Below, piece after piece: positions 54,296 through 61,277 of a DNA stretch of 61,277 nt; the stretch's first letter is position 1; every line of letters begins with the position of its first letter. The notes below the pieces were generated by a model. It did not search any database and was not told where the DNA came from. It saw only the letters and a program-made list of their open reading frames with translations. The stretch lies in NCBI GenBank assembly GCA_033765345.1, contig JANRIC010000237.1:1-61277 (forward strand), written 5' to 3'. This DNA comes from JANRIC01 sp033765345. GTDB lineage: Bacteria > Bacteroidota > Bacteroidia > Cytophagales > Microscillaceae. The position numbers and the translations under genes were made by a program.

Positions 54296-56089
54296 ATGAT
54301 ACAATTCACACCAGAGCAAAAAGTTTTGCTGGATGTTTTTGCCAAAGATTTGACTTATATCATCCCCGAATATCAGCGGCCTTATTCTTGGGATAGTATA
54401 GGAAAAAGTGATAAAAACAATCAGGTAAATGTTATGTGGCAGGATTTGATTGAGTTTTATGAAAGTAATAATCCTAATATTTATTTTTTAGGCTCTATGG
54501 TAGTGATCGGAGACACAAGTCAAAGAGAATATGAAGTAGTTGACGGACAACAAAGGCTCACCACCTTAACTTTGCTTTTTGTATCCATCAAATGTTTTTT
54601 ACAATCTTTAACACAAATTGACGAAACTAATCAACAAGATTTAGAAGTCTTTATTAAAGATGTAGTAGATGATATGGATGACCTTCTCTTCAATAAAAAA
54701 AAATTAGGTTCTATTACACACACCAAAAAAGTCAAAATTGAAAGAAAGATAGGCTTTGATTACGATCAAGTACTACAAAAAGTAATAGAATGTAGAAAAA
54801 TAGATGACATTAACTTAGCTGAAGCCCATGAAGAACAAAAGCAAATCGCCCAACGTTTTTTTGATAATCAAAAATATTTTATAAGTAAGCTTATGGAAAA
54901 ATTTGTTGATCACAATAAATTTACCTACAACAATGCCCAGGATTTAAATAAATTTATTGATTTTCTTAAAAATAGGGTTACGGTTATTCAGATTCGCTGC
55001 CCTAGTTTTGATGTTGCTTACCAAATTTTTGAGATTTTAAACAACAGAGGTTTACCTCTATCCAATAAAGATTTGTTCAGAAATTTTCTCATTAGTGAGT
55101 TTAGTGAATTAAAGGCTACGTTACCATCCCGTGGCATAGATCCCAACCAAAAATGGTATCATTTAGAAAACAATTATGAGCTTGCCCCTGAATTTCTAAG
55201 TCGTTATGTGGAAAGTAAAAGAGGTGGAAACCAACAATATTCAGCCTTTAATGATCTACAGGATATTTATAGAGAAAATTTCAAAGATTCTTTGAACAAG
55301 AAAAAAATTGAGAATTTTTATGCTGATATCGAGAAGAATCTTGACATATATACACGCATTACAACGTCACAACATCCTCAAAAAGAAATTAGAAATAGAA
55401 TTTCTTTTTTATTACAAACAGGGAATACTCGTTATATCACAAATTTTTTGATGTCATTATTTAGAAATATTCATTCCGATAAAGTATGTCTCGATATATT
55501 AAAAACATTTGAGAAATATATACTTTACATTTGGTTAGGTTCTTCAAAAAGATTTAGTTCCAAACAAATCTATCAAGCTATTGGGCATCTGAACACTCAA
55601 AAGCCCTCCATAGATGAGATACTTGATATTTTTAGATTAAATACTCAGCAAACAGAAGAATTAAAAAATGCTTTATATGATGACATTGTTGATAACAATA
55701 CTGCAAAGCTGATTATTGCAAGATATTTATGGGCTTTTGATAATTTGAATGCAGAAGATATAATTCAGATTGATTTTGATTATGATAGAGCAACACTTGA
55801 ACATATTATCCCCCAAAGTCCAAATCCAGCCAGCAACTGGTTAAAAGATTTTACCCCCTCTTTTAGGAAGGAGTACACTTACAAATTAGGCAATATGACC
55901 CTATTAACTCAAAAAGTCAATTCATCGGCAAAAAATTATGACTTTAATCGCAAAAAAACGATCTATTCCAATACAAAACTTTTTCTAAGCAATGCCCTCT
56001 CAAAAATAGACAAAATAAGCGAAGAAGATATAAAAAAACGACATCAGGAAATAATCGACCTATTGTTTAAGGATTTAGAATTGTCATAG
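54296..56089 (+). CDS. DUF262/DUF1524 (GmrSD-like) nuclease
   Basis: 597 residues in one chain. The DUF262 part (about 1-260) has IIPEYQRPYSWD, FFLGSMVVIGD and the nucleotide-site motif DGQQRLTT (Asp83). An all-helical middle with SFDVAYQIFEILNNRGLPLSNKDLF follows. The C-terminal DUF1524 HNH-like part has LEHIIPQSP (His503), KLGNMTLLTQKVNSSAKN and FNRKK. Single-chain proteins of this type include type IV restriction enzymes that cut modified phage DNA. The gene is noticeably AT-rich and sits between mtgA and parE, 12 bp from the convergent parE stop. Anti-phage function is inferred from the family. Confidence 0.9.
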   Translation: MIQFTPEQKVLLDVFAKDLTYIIPEYQRPYSWDSIGKSDKNNQVNVMWQDLIEFYESNNPNIYFLGSMVVIGDTSQREYEVVDGQQRLTTLTLLFVSIKCFLQSLTQIDETNQQDLEVFIKDVVDDMDDLLFNKKKLGSITHTKKVKIERKIGFDYDQVLQKVIECRKIDDINLAEAHEEQKQIAQRFFDNQKYFISKLMEKFVDHNKFTYNNAQDLNKFIDFLKNRVTVIQIRCPSFDVAYQIFEILNNRGLPLSNKDLFRNFLISEFSELKATLPSRGIDPNQKWYHLENNYELAPEFLSRYVESKRGGNQQYSAFNDLQDIYRENFKDSLNKKKIENFYADIEKNLDIYTRITTSQHPQKEIRNRISFLLQTGNTRYITNFLMSLFRNIHSDKVCLDILKTFEKYILYIWLGSSKRFSSKQIYQAIGHLNTQKPSIDEILDIFRLNTQQTEELKNALYDDIVDNNTAKLIIARYLWAFDNLNAEDIIQIDFDYDRATLEHIIPQSPNPASNWLKDFTPSFRKEYTYKLGNMTLLTQKVNSSAKNYDFNRKKTIYSNTKLFLSNALSKIDKISEEDIKKRHQEIIDLLFKDLELS

Positions 56090-56101
56090 TTAAGGTTTTG
56101 A

Positions 56102-57994
56102 TCATGACCTAGTCCCGGCATCCAATACATCATCAGGTTCATCGTCATATATATCGCTTTCGGTTTTGAGATTCTCCACGATGAATTGTTGTCTTTCAAA
56201 GGTATTTTTACCCATATAATAAGAGAGTATTTCTTTGATAGAAGTATCTTTTTTGATCGTGATAGGCTCCAGGCGAATATCCTTGCCGATAAACTTCCCA
56301 AATTCATCCGGGGAGATTTCTCCCAAACCCTTAAAACGCGTGATTTCAGCCTGCACACCTAATTTTTTGAGGGCTTTTTGTTTTTCATTTTCGTCGTAGC
56401 AGTAGATGGTTTCTTTTTTGTTTCGCACCCTAAAAAGTGGGGTATCAAGTACGTACAAATGCCCTTGTTTGACCAGATCAGGGAAAAACTGCAAGAAAAA
56501 GGTCATCAGCAAAAGGCGAATGTGCATTCCGTCCACATCAGCATCAGTAGCAATTACTACTCGATTGTAACGAAGATTTTCGATGCTTTCTTCAATATCA
56601 AGTGCGTGCTGAAGAAGATTAAATTCTTCATTTTGATAGACAATCTTCTTGGTCATCTGAAAGCAGTTCAGCGGTTTGCCTCGAAGGCTGAATACTGCCT
56701 GAGTCTGCACATCGCGGGCTTTGGTGATAGACCCACTGGCCGAATCTCCTTCGGTAATGAAGATGGTGCTGTCGTAGCGTTCGTCTTTGCGTTGGTCGGT
56801 AAAGTGAATGCGGCAATCTCTTAATTTTCGGTTGTGTAAATTGGCCTTTTTTGCTTTTTGGTTGGCTAATTTTTGAATTCCGGCGATTTCTTTGCGTTCT
56901 TTTTCGCTTTGTTTGATTTTTTCAATTAATGCGTCGGCAGTTGATTTATTTTTATGCAAGAAGTTTTCAAGTTCTTTCAGAAAATCATTGAAAAAGGTAC
57001 GAATCGTTTGCCCTTTGGGCGACATATACTGCGAACCCAGCTTGGTTTTGGTCTGTGACTCAAAAATAGGCTCCTGAATGCGGATGCTGACCGCCGCCAC
57101 AATAGAAGCCCGAATATCGGCCGGCTCAAAAGATTTTTTAGGCGTGAGTGCCTGCAAATAATTTGAGACTGCCTTCGTGTAAGCTTCCTTGAATGCCGAA
57201 AGGTGTGTTCCGCCCTGGGTGGTATTTTGGCCGTTGACAAAGGTGTAATACTCTTCACCGTATTGGTCGGCGTGTGTGACGGCTACCTCTATGTCCTGCC
57301 CTTTGAGGTGGATAATTGGGTAGCAATTGTTTTCCGTATCGGTTTTGTTCTCAAGCAAATCCAGCAAACCGTTTTTGGAATAATATTCTTTGCCATTAAA
57401 AATAATCTTGAGCCCTGCATTGAGATAGGCATAATTCCAGAGCAAATCCTCGAGAAACTCCGGTTTGTAATGATACCCCTCAAAAATTTCATCGTCAGGC
57501 TCAAAAATGATCAGCGTGCCGTTTTTTTCTTTGCTAGCATTGAGCTTATGATCGGCAATCATCTCTCCTTTGGCAAATTCGGCTACTTTTGTTTGCCCTT
57601 CCCTAAAAGATTGTGCCTTGAAATAGCTAGAAAGGGCATTCACCGCTTTTGTACCCACCCCATTTAGACCTACAGACTTTTGAAAAGCTTCAGAATCATA
57701 TTTACCCCCAGTATTGATTTTAGATACACAATCAATCAGCTTACCCAAAGGAATACCCCGACCAAAATCCCTAACTTTCACCTGCTTATCTGTCACCTCT
57801 ACCTGAATTATTTTGCCAAAACCCATCATGTGCTCATCGATAGAGTTGTCTATAATTTCTTTAGTAAGTACATAAATCCCGTCATCGGGTGAGCTGCCAT
57901 TGCCCAATTTACCGATGTACATGCCCGGTCGCTTTCTGATGTGTTCACGCCAGTCTAGAGTCCTGATATTATCTTCGGTATAGCTTACGCTCAT
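56102..57994 (-). CDS. parE: DNA topoisomerase IV subunit B (ParE) / GyrB-type
   Basis: 630 residues. GHKL ATPase motifs HIRKRPGMYIG, EIIDNSIDE, VRDFGRGIPLG and GLNGVGTKAVNALS, then a transducer domain. The TOPRIM motifs are ITEGDSASGS and DADVDGMHIRLLLMTFF, and the C-terminus is FKGLGEISPDEF. The lack of the long GyrB insertion suggests ParE rather than GyrB. It would decatenate daughter chromosomes with ParC, which is not encoded next to it here: the next gene in its direction is the convergent DUF262 gene. Confidence 0.9.
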   Translation of the reverse strand: MSVSYTEDNIRTLDWREHIRKRPGMYIGKLGNGSSPDDGIYVLTKEIIDNSIDEHMMGFGKIIQVEVTDKQVKVRDFGRGIPLGKLIDCVSKINTGGKYDSEAFQKSVGLNGVGTKAVNALSSYFKAQSFREGQTKVAEFAKGEMIADHKLNASKEKNGTLIIFEPDDEIFEGYHYKPEFLEDLLWNYAYLNAGLKIIFNGKEYYSKNGLLDLLENKTDTENNCYPIIHLKGQDIEVAVTHADQYGEEYYTFVNGQNTTQGGTHLSAFKEAYTKAVSNYLQALTPKKSFEPADIRASIVAAVSIRIQEPIFESQTKTKLGSQYMSPKGQTIRTFFNDFLKELENFLHKNKSTADALIEKIKQSEKERKEIAGIQKLANQKAKKANLHNRKLRDCRIHFTDQRKDERYDSTIFITEGDSASGSITKARDVQTQAVFSLRGKPLNCFQMTKKIVYQNEEFNLLQHALDIEESIENLRYNRVVIATDADVDGMHIRLLLMTFFLQFFPDLVKQGHLYVLDTPLFRVRNKKETIYCYDENEKQKALKKLGVQAEITRFKGLGEISPDEFGKFIGKDIRLEPITIKKDTSIKEILSYYMGKNTFERQQFIVENLKTESDIYDDEPDDVLDAGTRS

Positions 57995-58016
57995 ATATTT
58001 TTATTTTAATGATAGT

Positions 58017-58024
58017 CAAAAATA
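58017..58024 (-). promoter_or_regulatory. possible -7 box of parE
   Basis: On the minus strand TATTTTTG matches TAnnTTTG and ends 22 bp before the ATG at 57994. No TTG at the right distance upstream is seen, so this is weak. Confidence 0.25.
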
Positions 58025-58248
58025 AGCTTGTTTTTTATATTTTGGTAAAAAAATCAACCAAAATATACGCTAAGATACAAAAAATTGCTTTAATTTATGA
58101 GTAATGTTATAATTTTTATCAAATCATTTTCAAATAAAAAGAAATTTTATTTATTTTAAAAATCATTTGCCATATTCCATCAGTTAAAGTGACGATTCGT
58201 ATGCTTTATTTGGTAATTTAAAATTTTACACTTAAAAAATATTAGCCT

Positions 58249-59634
58249 TTGTATGCCATTGTCGATATAGAAACAACCGGGCTTCGGGTTCAGGAAGATA
58301 AAATCACCGAAATAGCCATATTTATTTATGATGGAGCACAGATCGTAGACAGTTTTCATTCACTCATCAATCCTGAAAGATATTTGCCCGAATACATTAC
58401 ACAATTGACCGGGATTAATAATGAGATGTTAGAAGATGCCCCTAAGTTCTACGAAGTCGCCAAAGACATAGTTCAAATTACTGAAGGAAAAGTTTTTGTG
58501 GCGCATAATGCTCATTTTGATTATACCTTTCTCAAAAACGAATTCAAGCAGTTGGGTTTTAATTTTCAGCGCAAGACTTTGTGTACGGTGCGCCTCTCCA
58601 GAAAGCTTTTCCCAGGATTAGCTTCTTATTCTTTGGACAAAATATGCAGGCATTTTGATATTTCTATCACAGACCGACACCGGGCTGCCGGAGATGCTGA
58701 AGCTACTACCAGGCTTCTGGAAGTACTTCTTCAAAAAAATGAAAAAAAGCTCAATCAATCCGTCATTGATCACGAAATCAACGCCAAAACCCTCCCTCCC
58801 AAAATCAGTCGTGAGGATTTTAACGCATTGCCCGAAGAAACCGGCGTGTATTATTTTTTTGACGAGGATGACACGATCATTTATGTAGGGAAAAGCAAAA
58901 ACATCAAAAAACGCATCGCTGGGCATTTTGCGACCAATCTGGAAAATCGAAAAACCATTGAAATCAAAAATCGAGTTGCACGCATAGATTTTGTACTTAC
59001 TGGCAGCGAGCTCATTGCATTGCTGCTGGAATCTGACGAAATCAAAATTCATCAGCCGCTTTTCAACCGTGCCCAAAGACGCACCCGCTTTCATTACGGG
59101 ATATTTACAAGGAAAAGCCGATCAGGTTACTTACAGTTTTATGTGGAGCGCACCAAAACTCAAACCAAAACCGCCGTGTATGTGGCGGTGAGTGCGATGG
59201 CAGCCCGACAAGTACTTTATAATAAGGTAAAGGAGTTTCAGCTTTGCCAAAAACTTTGTGGCTTGTATGACATAGGCACGGCCTGCTTTGGCTATCAGAT
59301 CAAAGAGTGCCTAGGAGCCTGCCTGGAGTTGGAAAGCCCCGAAGATTATAATGTGCGTGCCGAAGCTGCTTTGGATAGTTTTAATTATTTTGCCCGAAAA
59401 AGTTTTATCATCATCACAAGGGGGCGCAGCTACGACGAAAAAGGACTGATCTGTGTGGAAAACGGACGCTACCTGGGTTTTGGCTATATCGATGAAACCG
59501 CCCAAATATCCCACCTCGAGGATGCCAAAATATATATCCAACGTTACCCTGATAACAAAGACATACAGAAAATACTCTGGAGCTGGCTTAAAAATCATCC
59601 AGGAGATGCAAAGGTGTTTAAAGAAAGTCATTAA
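58249..59634 (+). CDS. DnaQ-like 3'-5' exonuclease fused to GIY-YIG nuclease, TTG start
   Basis: 461 residues. The N-terminal DEDDh exonuclease (about 1-165) has VDIETTG (Asp6, Glu8), AHNAHFDYTFL and HRAAGDAEATTRLL. A GIY-YIG domain (about 205-285) has GVYYFFDEDDTIIYVGKSKNIKKRI, and a UvrC-like C-terminal part ends the protein. The combination recalls DNA polymerase III epsilon/UvrC-type (Cho-like) fusions, so a repair role is likely. The start must be the TTG at 58249 because TAG stands in frame at 58243. (M)YAIVDIETTG is the normal family beginning. It is divergent from parE. Confidence 0.9.
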   Translation: MYAIVDIETTGLRVQEDKITEIAIFIYDGAQIVDSFHSLINPERYLPEYITQLTGINNEMLEDAPKFYEVAKDIVQITEGKVFVAHNAHFDYTFLKNEFKQLGFNFQRKTLCTVRLSRKLFPGLASYSLDKICRHFDISITDRHRAAGDAEATTRLLEVLLQKNEKKLNQSVIDHEINAKTLPPKISREDFNALPEETGVYYFFDEDDTIIYVGKSKNIKKRIAGHFATNLENRKTIEIKNRVARIDFVLTGSELIALLLESDEIKIHQPLFNRAQRRTRFHYGIFTRKSRSGYLQFYVERTKTQTKTAVYVAVSAMAARQVLYNKVKEFQLCQKLCGLYDIGTACFGYQIKECLGACLELESPEDYNVRAEAALDSFNYFARKSFIIITRGRSYDEKGLICVENGRYLGFGYIDETAQISHLEDAKIYIQRYPDNKDIQKILWSWLKNHPGDAKVFKESH

Positions 59635-59741
59635 GACGAAAGATAATAGACATACTTCATAGTGTTTTTATTTCATTATTGAAACTGTTTTTAAGCCAGA
59701 TGCTTGTTTGCACTGTTTAGCCGAGTGTTTTCAAATTCATA

Positions 59742-60095
59742 CTAAATTAACAAATCCAAAAATCCACATAAGCCCGCACCCACTATAATTGTCCAGGAAA
59801 TCCAGTCCTTAAATTCATTGTTTTTATGTTTGAGAAATAAAATATGTAGTACTAAGTGTACTATCATAAAAATGTTAAATCCCTTCATAAATGCTTCTAT
59901 GTCTTGACTGTGAGTTAATTTCCAAAAGATAAAGAAGAACAAAGGGAGATGTGCAAAAACAAAAATTATGTGCCCTAATTTGTCACTAAGCAATGAAAGC
60001 CCTGGGAAAATTCGCCATTCTCTGCAACGCATGGCATCCATTTCGTGCATTGTCAAAAGTGAAAGGCCTAGATAAAAGAAAATATGTTCTTTCAT
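59742..60095 (-). CDS. small multi-pass membrane protein (DUF6713-like)
   Basis: 117 residues from the ATG at 60095. The longer frame to 60173 would overlap the next gene and adds a polar, Lys/Arg-rich leader. The opening FFYLGLSLLTMHEMDAMRCREWRIFPGLSLL with the HExDAMRxxEW pattern, then three further hydrophobic helices, fits the family I know as DUF6713. Function is unknown. The conserved His-Glu-Asp-Arg cluster at a membrane face could be catalytic or metal-binding (inference). It follows the Rpn-type gene on the same strand after 49 bp. Confidence 0.75.
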   Translation of the reverse strand: MKEHIFFYLGLSLLTMHEMDAMRCREWRIFPGLSLLSDKLGHIIFVFAHLPLFFFIFWKLTHSQDIEAFMKGFNIFMIVHLVLHILFLKHKNNEFKDWISWTIIVGAGLCGFLDLLI

Positions 60096-60144
60096 TGTAT
60101 TTTGTCTGTTTGATTTTTTCTGTCTGTGTTGTTTTGGGTATAGT

Positions 60145-60978
60145 CTATTCGTTTTGCTTTTTCTGTTCAGCAAGTAACTTTTCTATTTGCTCGACAGTCA
60201 GATTTGTTGCTTTTACAATAAAATCAGTATCAGAACCTAACGAAATTAAATTTTTAGCAAAGTCTATTTGTGCTTCTTCTCGTTCTTGTTCTCTTTCCAA
60301 TTTAATTACTTTTCGTTTAGAAGCTTCAATTTTCGCCTGTTCCCATTCTTCTGGGGTAATATTTTCGTAACTGACAATTTCAGTGGCTCGTTTCACTCCT
60401 GCATTTTTTGTATTAACTTGTGGATTTTCGGGGTTGTGTATGCTTTCATAAATCAAATCCAACCAATCTCGGTAATTTGGCGGTGTATCTTGTCCTTTAT
60501 AGTTTGGATTTAAGTAAATAAGTTCGTGATTAAACAATTTACGTTCCAGTCCTTTCAAGTTTTTAGGGTTAAGATTAGAAATTAAAACCTCGTCTTTGTA
60601 AATTTCCCTCGTTTTTTCATGAATTTTATACGGTGCAGTCATAACCACAATCGTATAAACTGTTTTCTCAACAGAATAATCTTCCGAAGTTCGTTGTTGT
60701 TCGGTAATGGCTTGTAAATGATAGTGTAGAAACCTATCAAAATTGTGGTCATACTCTACTTTTTGAATTTCTATCACAATTCTACGCTTCACGTCTTCTG
60801 CAAAAATATCATACTTAAAAGCAATATTCCCCAATTTGGGCTGAAAAGCCTTTTCAGTTTCTATCTTGGCAGGTTCTACTTCGATGCCAACAATATCCTT
60901 GACAAAAGCCTTAAAAACAATCTCATCTGTAAAGGCTTTTTTGAAAAAAACTTCATTATCTAGGCGGGCAAGTATCAT
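60145..60978 (-). CDS. Rpn/PD-(D/E)XK nuclease-family transposase-like protein
   Basis: 277 residues from the ATG at 60978. The extra 14 residues of the longer frame lack the family pattern, whereas MILARLDNEVFFKKAFTD is the usual beginning. The PD-(D/E)XK core is visible as FKYDIFAEDVKRRIVIEIQ, with Asp and the ExQ pair, then DRFLHYHLQAI. A coiled coil (KREREQEREEAQ-like) and FIVKATNLTVEQIEKLLAE end the protein. Members were called transposases but mostly appear as stand-alone nucleases that promote recombination. No terminal repeats or target duplication are seen around it. Confidence 0.87.
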   Translation of the reverse strand: MILARLDNEVFFKKAFTDEIVFKAFVKDIVGIEVEPAKIETEKAFQPKLGNIAFKYDIFAEDVKRRIVIEIQKVEYDHNFDRFLHYHLQAITEQQRTSEDYSVEKTVYTIVVMTAPYKIHEKTREIYKDEVLISNLNPKNLKGLERKLFNHELIYLNPNYKGQDTPPNYRDWLDLIYESIHNPENPQVNTKNAGVKRATEIVSYENITPEEWEQAKIEASKRKVIKLEREQEREEAQIDFAKNLISLGSDTDFIVKATNLTVEQIEKLLAEQKKQNE

Positions 60979-61277
60979 AAAATTTGTTTTTATTACAAAT
61001 TTACAACAAAAACATGGCAACAGAAAAAATTAAAAACATCCAACAGAGGAAGCCAATACTCCGTGTTGAATACTAAAATTCGCTATATTATTTTCTGTTT
61101 ATTGTTAAAAATTCTGACTAATGTTTTTAAAAAATTGGTTCTCTGACAATTGATGTGGGAATGATCCATACAAGTATTTTCAAACAATGATTCTATAAAA
61201 AATAAGTGCATTCAATTTCCGCTCTTGATGATCAATTTTGCCACGAATGCACGAATAAACGCCCTTATTCGTGCATT
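60979..61277. other. gene-free end of window with truncated palindromic repeat
   Basis: 299 bp with no credible ORF. The last 32 bases hold a perfect 13-bp inverted repeat: AATGCACGAATAA at 61246-61258 and its complement at 61265-61277, loop of 6. It is cut by the window edge, and the preceding CCACG suggests that the palindrome is longer outside, as in common Bacteroidota CGAATAA-type intergenic repeats. Confidence 0.6.

Noticed and set aside
60145..61277. A complete insertion sequence around the Rpn/PD-(D/E)XK protein
   Set aside because: No terminal inverted repeats flanking the gene and no target duplication were found. The palindrome at the end is inside one flank only.

Overview
The window comes from a member of the Bacteroidota, probably of the Cytophagales kind (the order is an inference). 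The pointers are four secreted proteins ending in type IX secretion (T9SS) sorting domains, a TonB receptor with an STN domain next to a DUF4249 lipoprotein, a DUF3078 protein, a Bacteroidota-type putative porin, AT-rich intergenic DNA and the absence of clear Shine-Dalgarno sites. No rRNA, tRNA, CRISPR array, complete insertion sequence or prophage was found.

Layout. 1-5.0 kb: 3' part of an ABC-F ATPase, a small membrane protein, miaE, a large porin and a short coiled-coil protein. 5.5-10.6 kb: a signalling block with a 7TMR-DISM histidine kinase followed by two response regulators. Their receiver domains are nearly the same, but one output is a class III adenylyl cyclase and the other a PP2C/SpoIIE-type phosphatase. 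10.6-27.3 kb: four consecutive minus-strand genes for large T9SS clients (two subtilisins, a BNR/sortilin-like propeller and a 12-repeat NHL propeller). All end in the same cassette of about 115-residue repeats plus a sorting domain, with a cysteine pair confined to the last two repeats. 27.6-34.3 kb: an M23 peptidase, an OmpA/TSP3 protein, a small outer-membrane barrel, a NamZ/DUF1343 lipoprotein, a LolC/FtsX-type permease with a TTG start, and a dolichol-phosphate-mannose-synthase-like glycosyltransferase. 34.4-42.0 kb: a WYL regulator, then a four-gene minus-strand TonB operon (unknown secreted protein, STN-TonB receptor, DUF4249, MG2/plug-like protein). 42.0-42.4 kb: a compound palindromic repeat without a gene. 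42.4-48.8 kb: a thiamin operon thiS-thiC-thiE-like-thiD-thiE-thiG-thiH led by a TPP riboswitch. 49.1-54.2 kb: DUF3078 protein, MscS channel, MaoC-like hydratase, a small unknown protein, nnrE-nnrD fusion and mtgA. 54.3-61.3 kb: a DUF262/DUF1524 (GmrSD-like) nuclease, parE, an exonuclease/GIY-YIG fusion, a small membrane protein, an Rpn/PD-(D/E)XK protein and a palindrome cut by the window edge.

How it fits together. The thi operon covers the pyrimidine branch (ThiC, ThiD), the thiazole branch (ThiS, ThiG, ThiH) and coupling (ThiE), but no ThiF is encoded here. The T9SS clients are probably exported and cell-surface attached or released by machinery encoded elsewhere. The most unusual content is the shared C-terminal repeat cassette with its positional cysteine pair, and the compound palindrome at about 42.1-42.4 kb.
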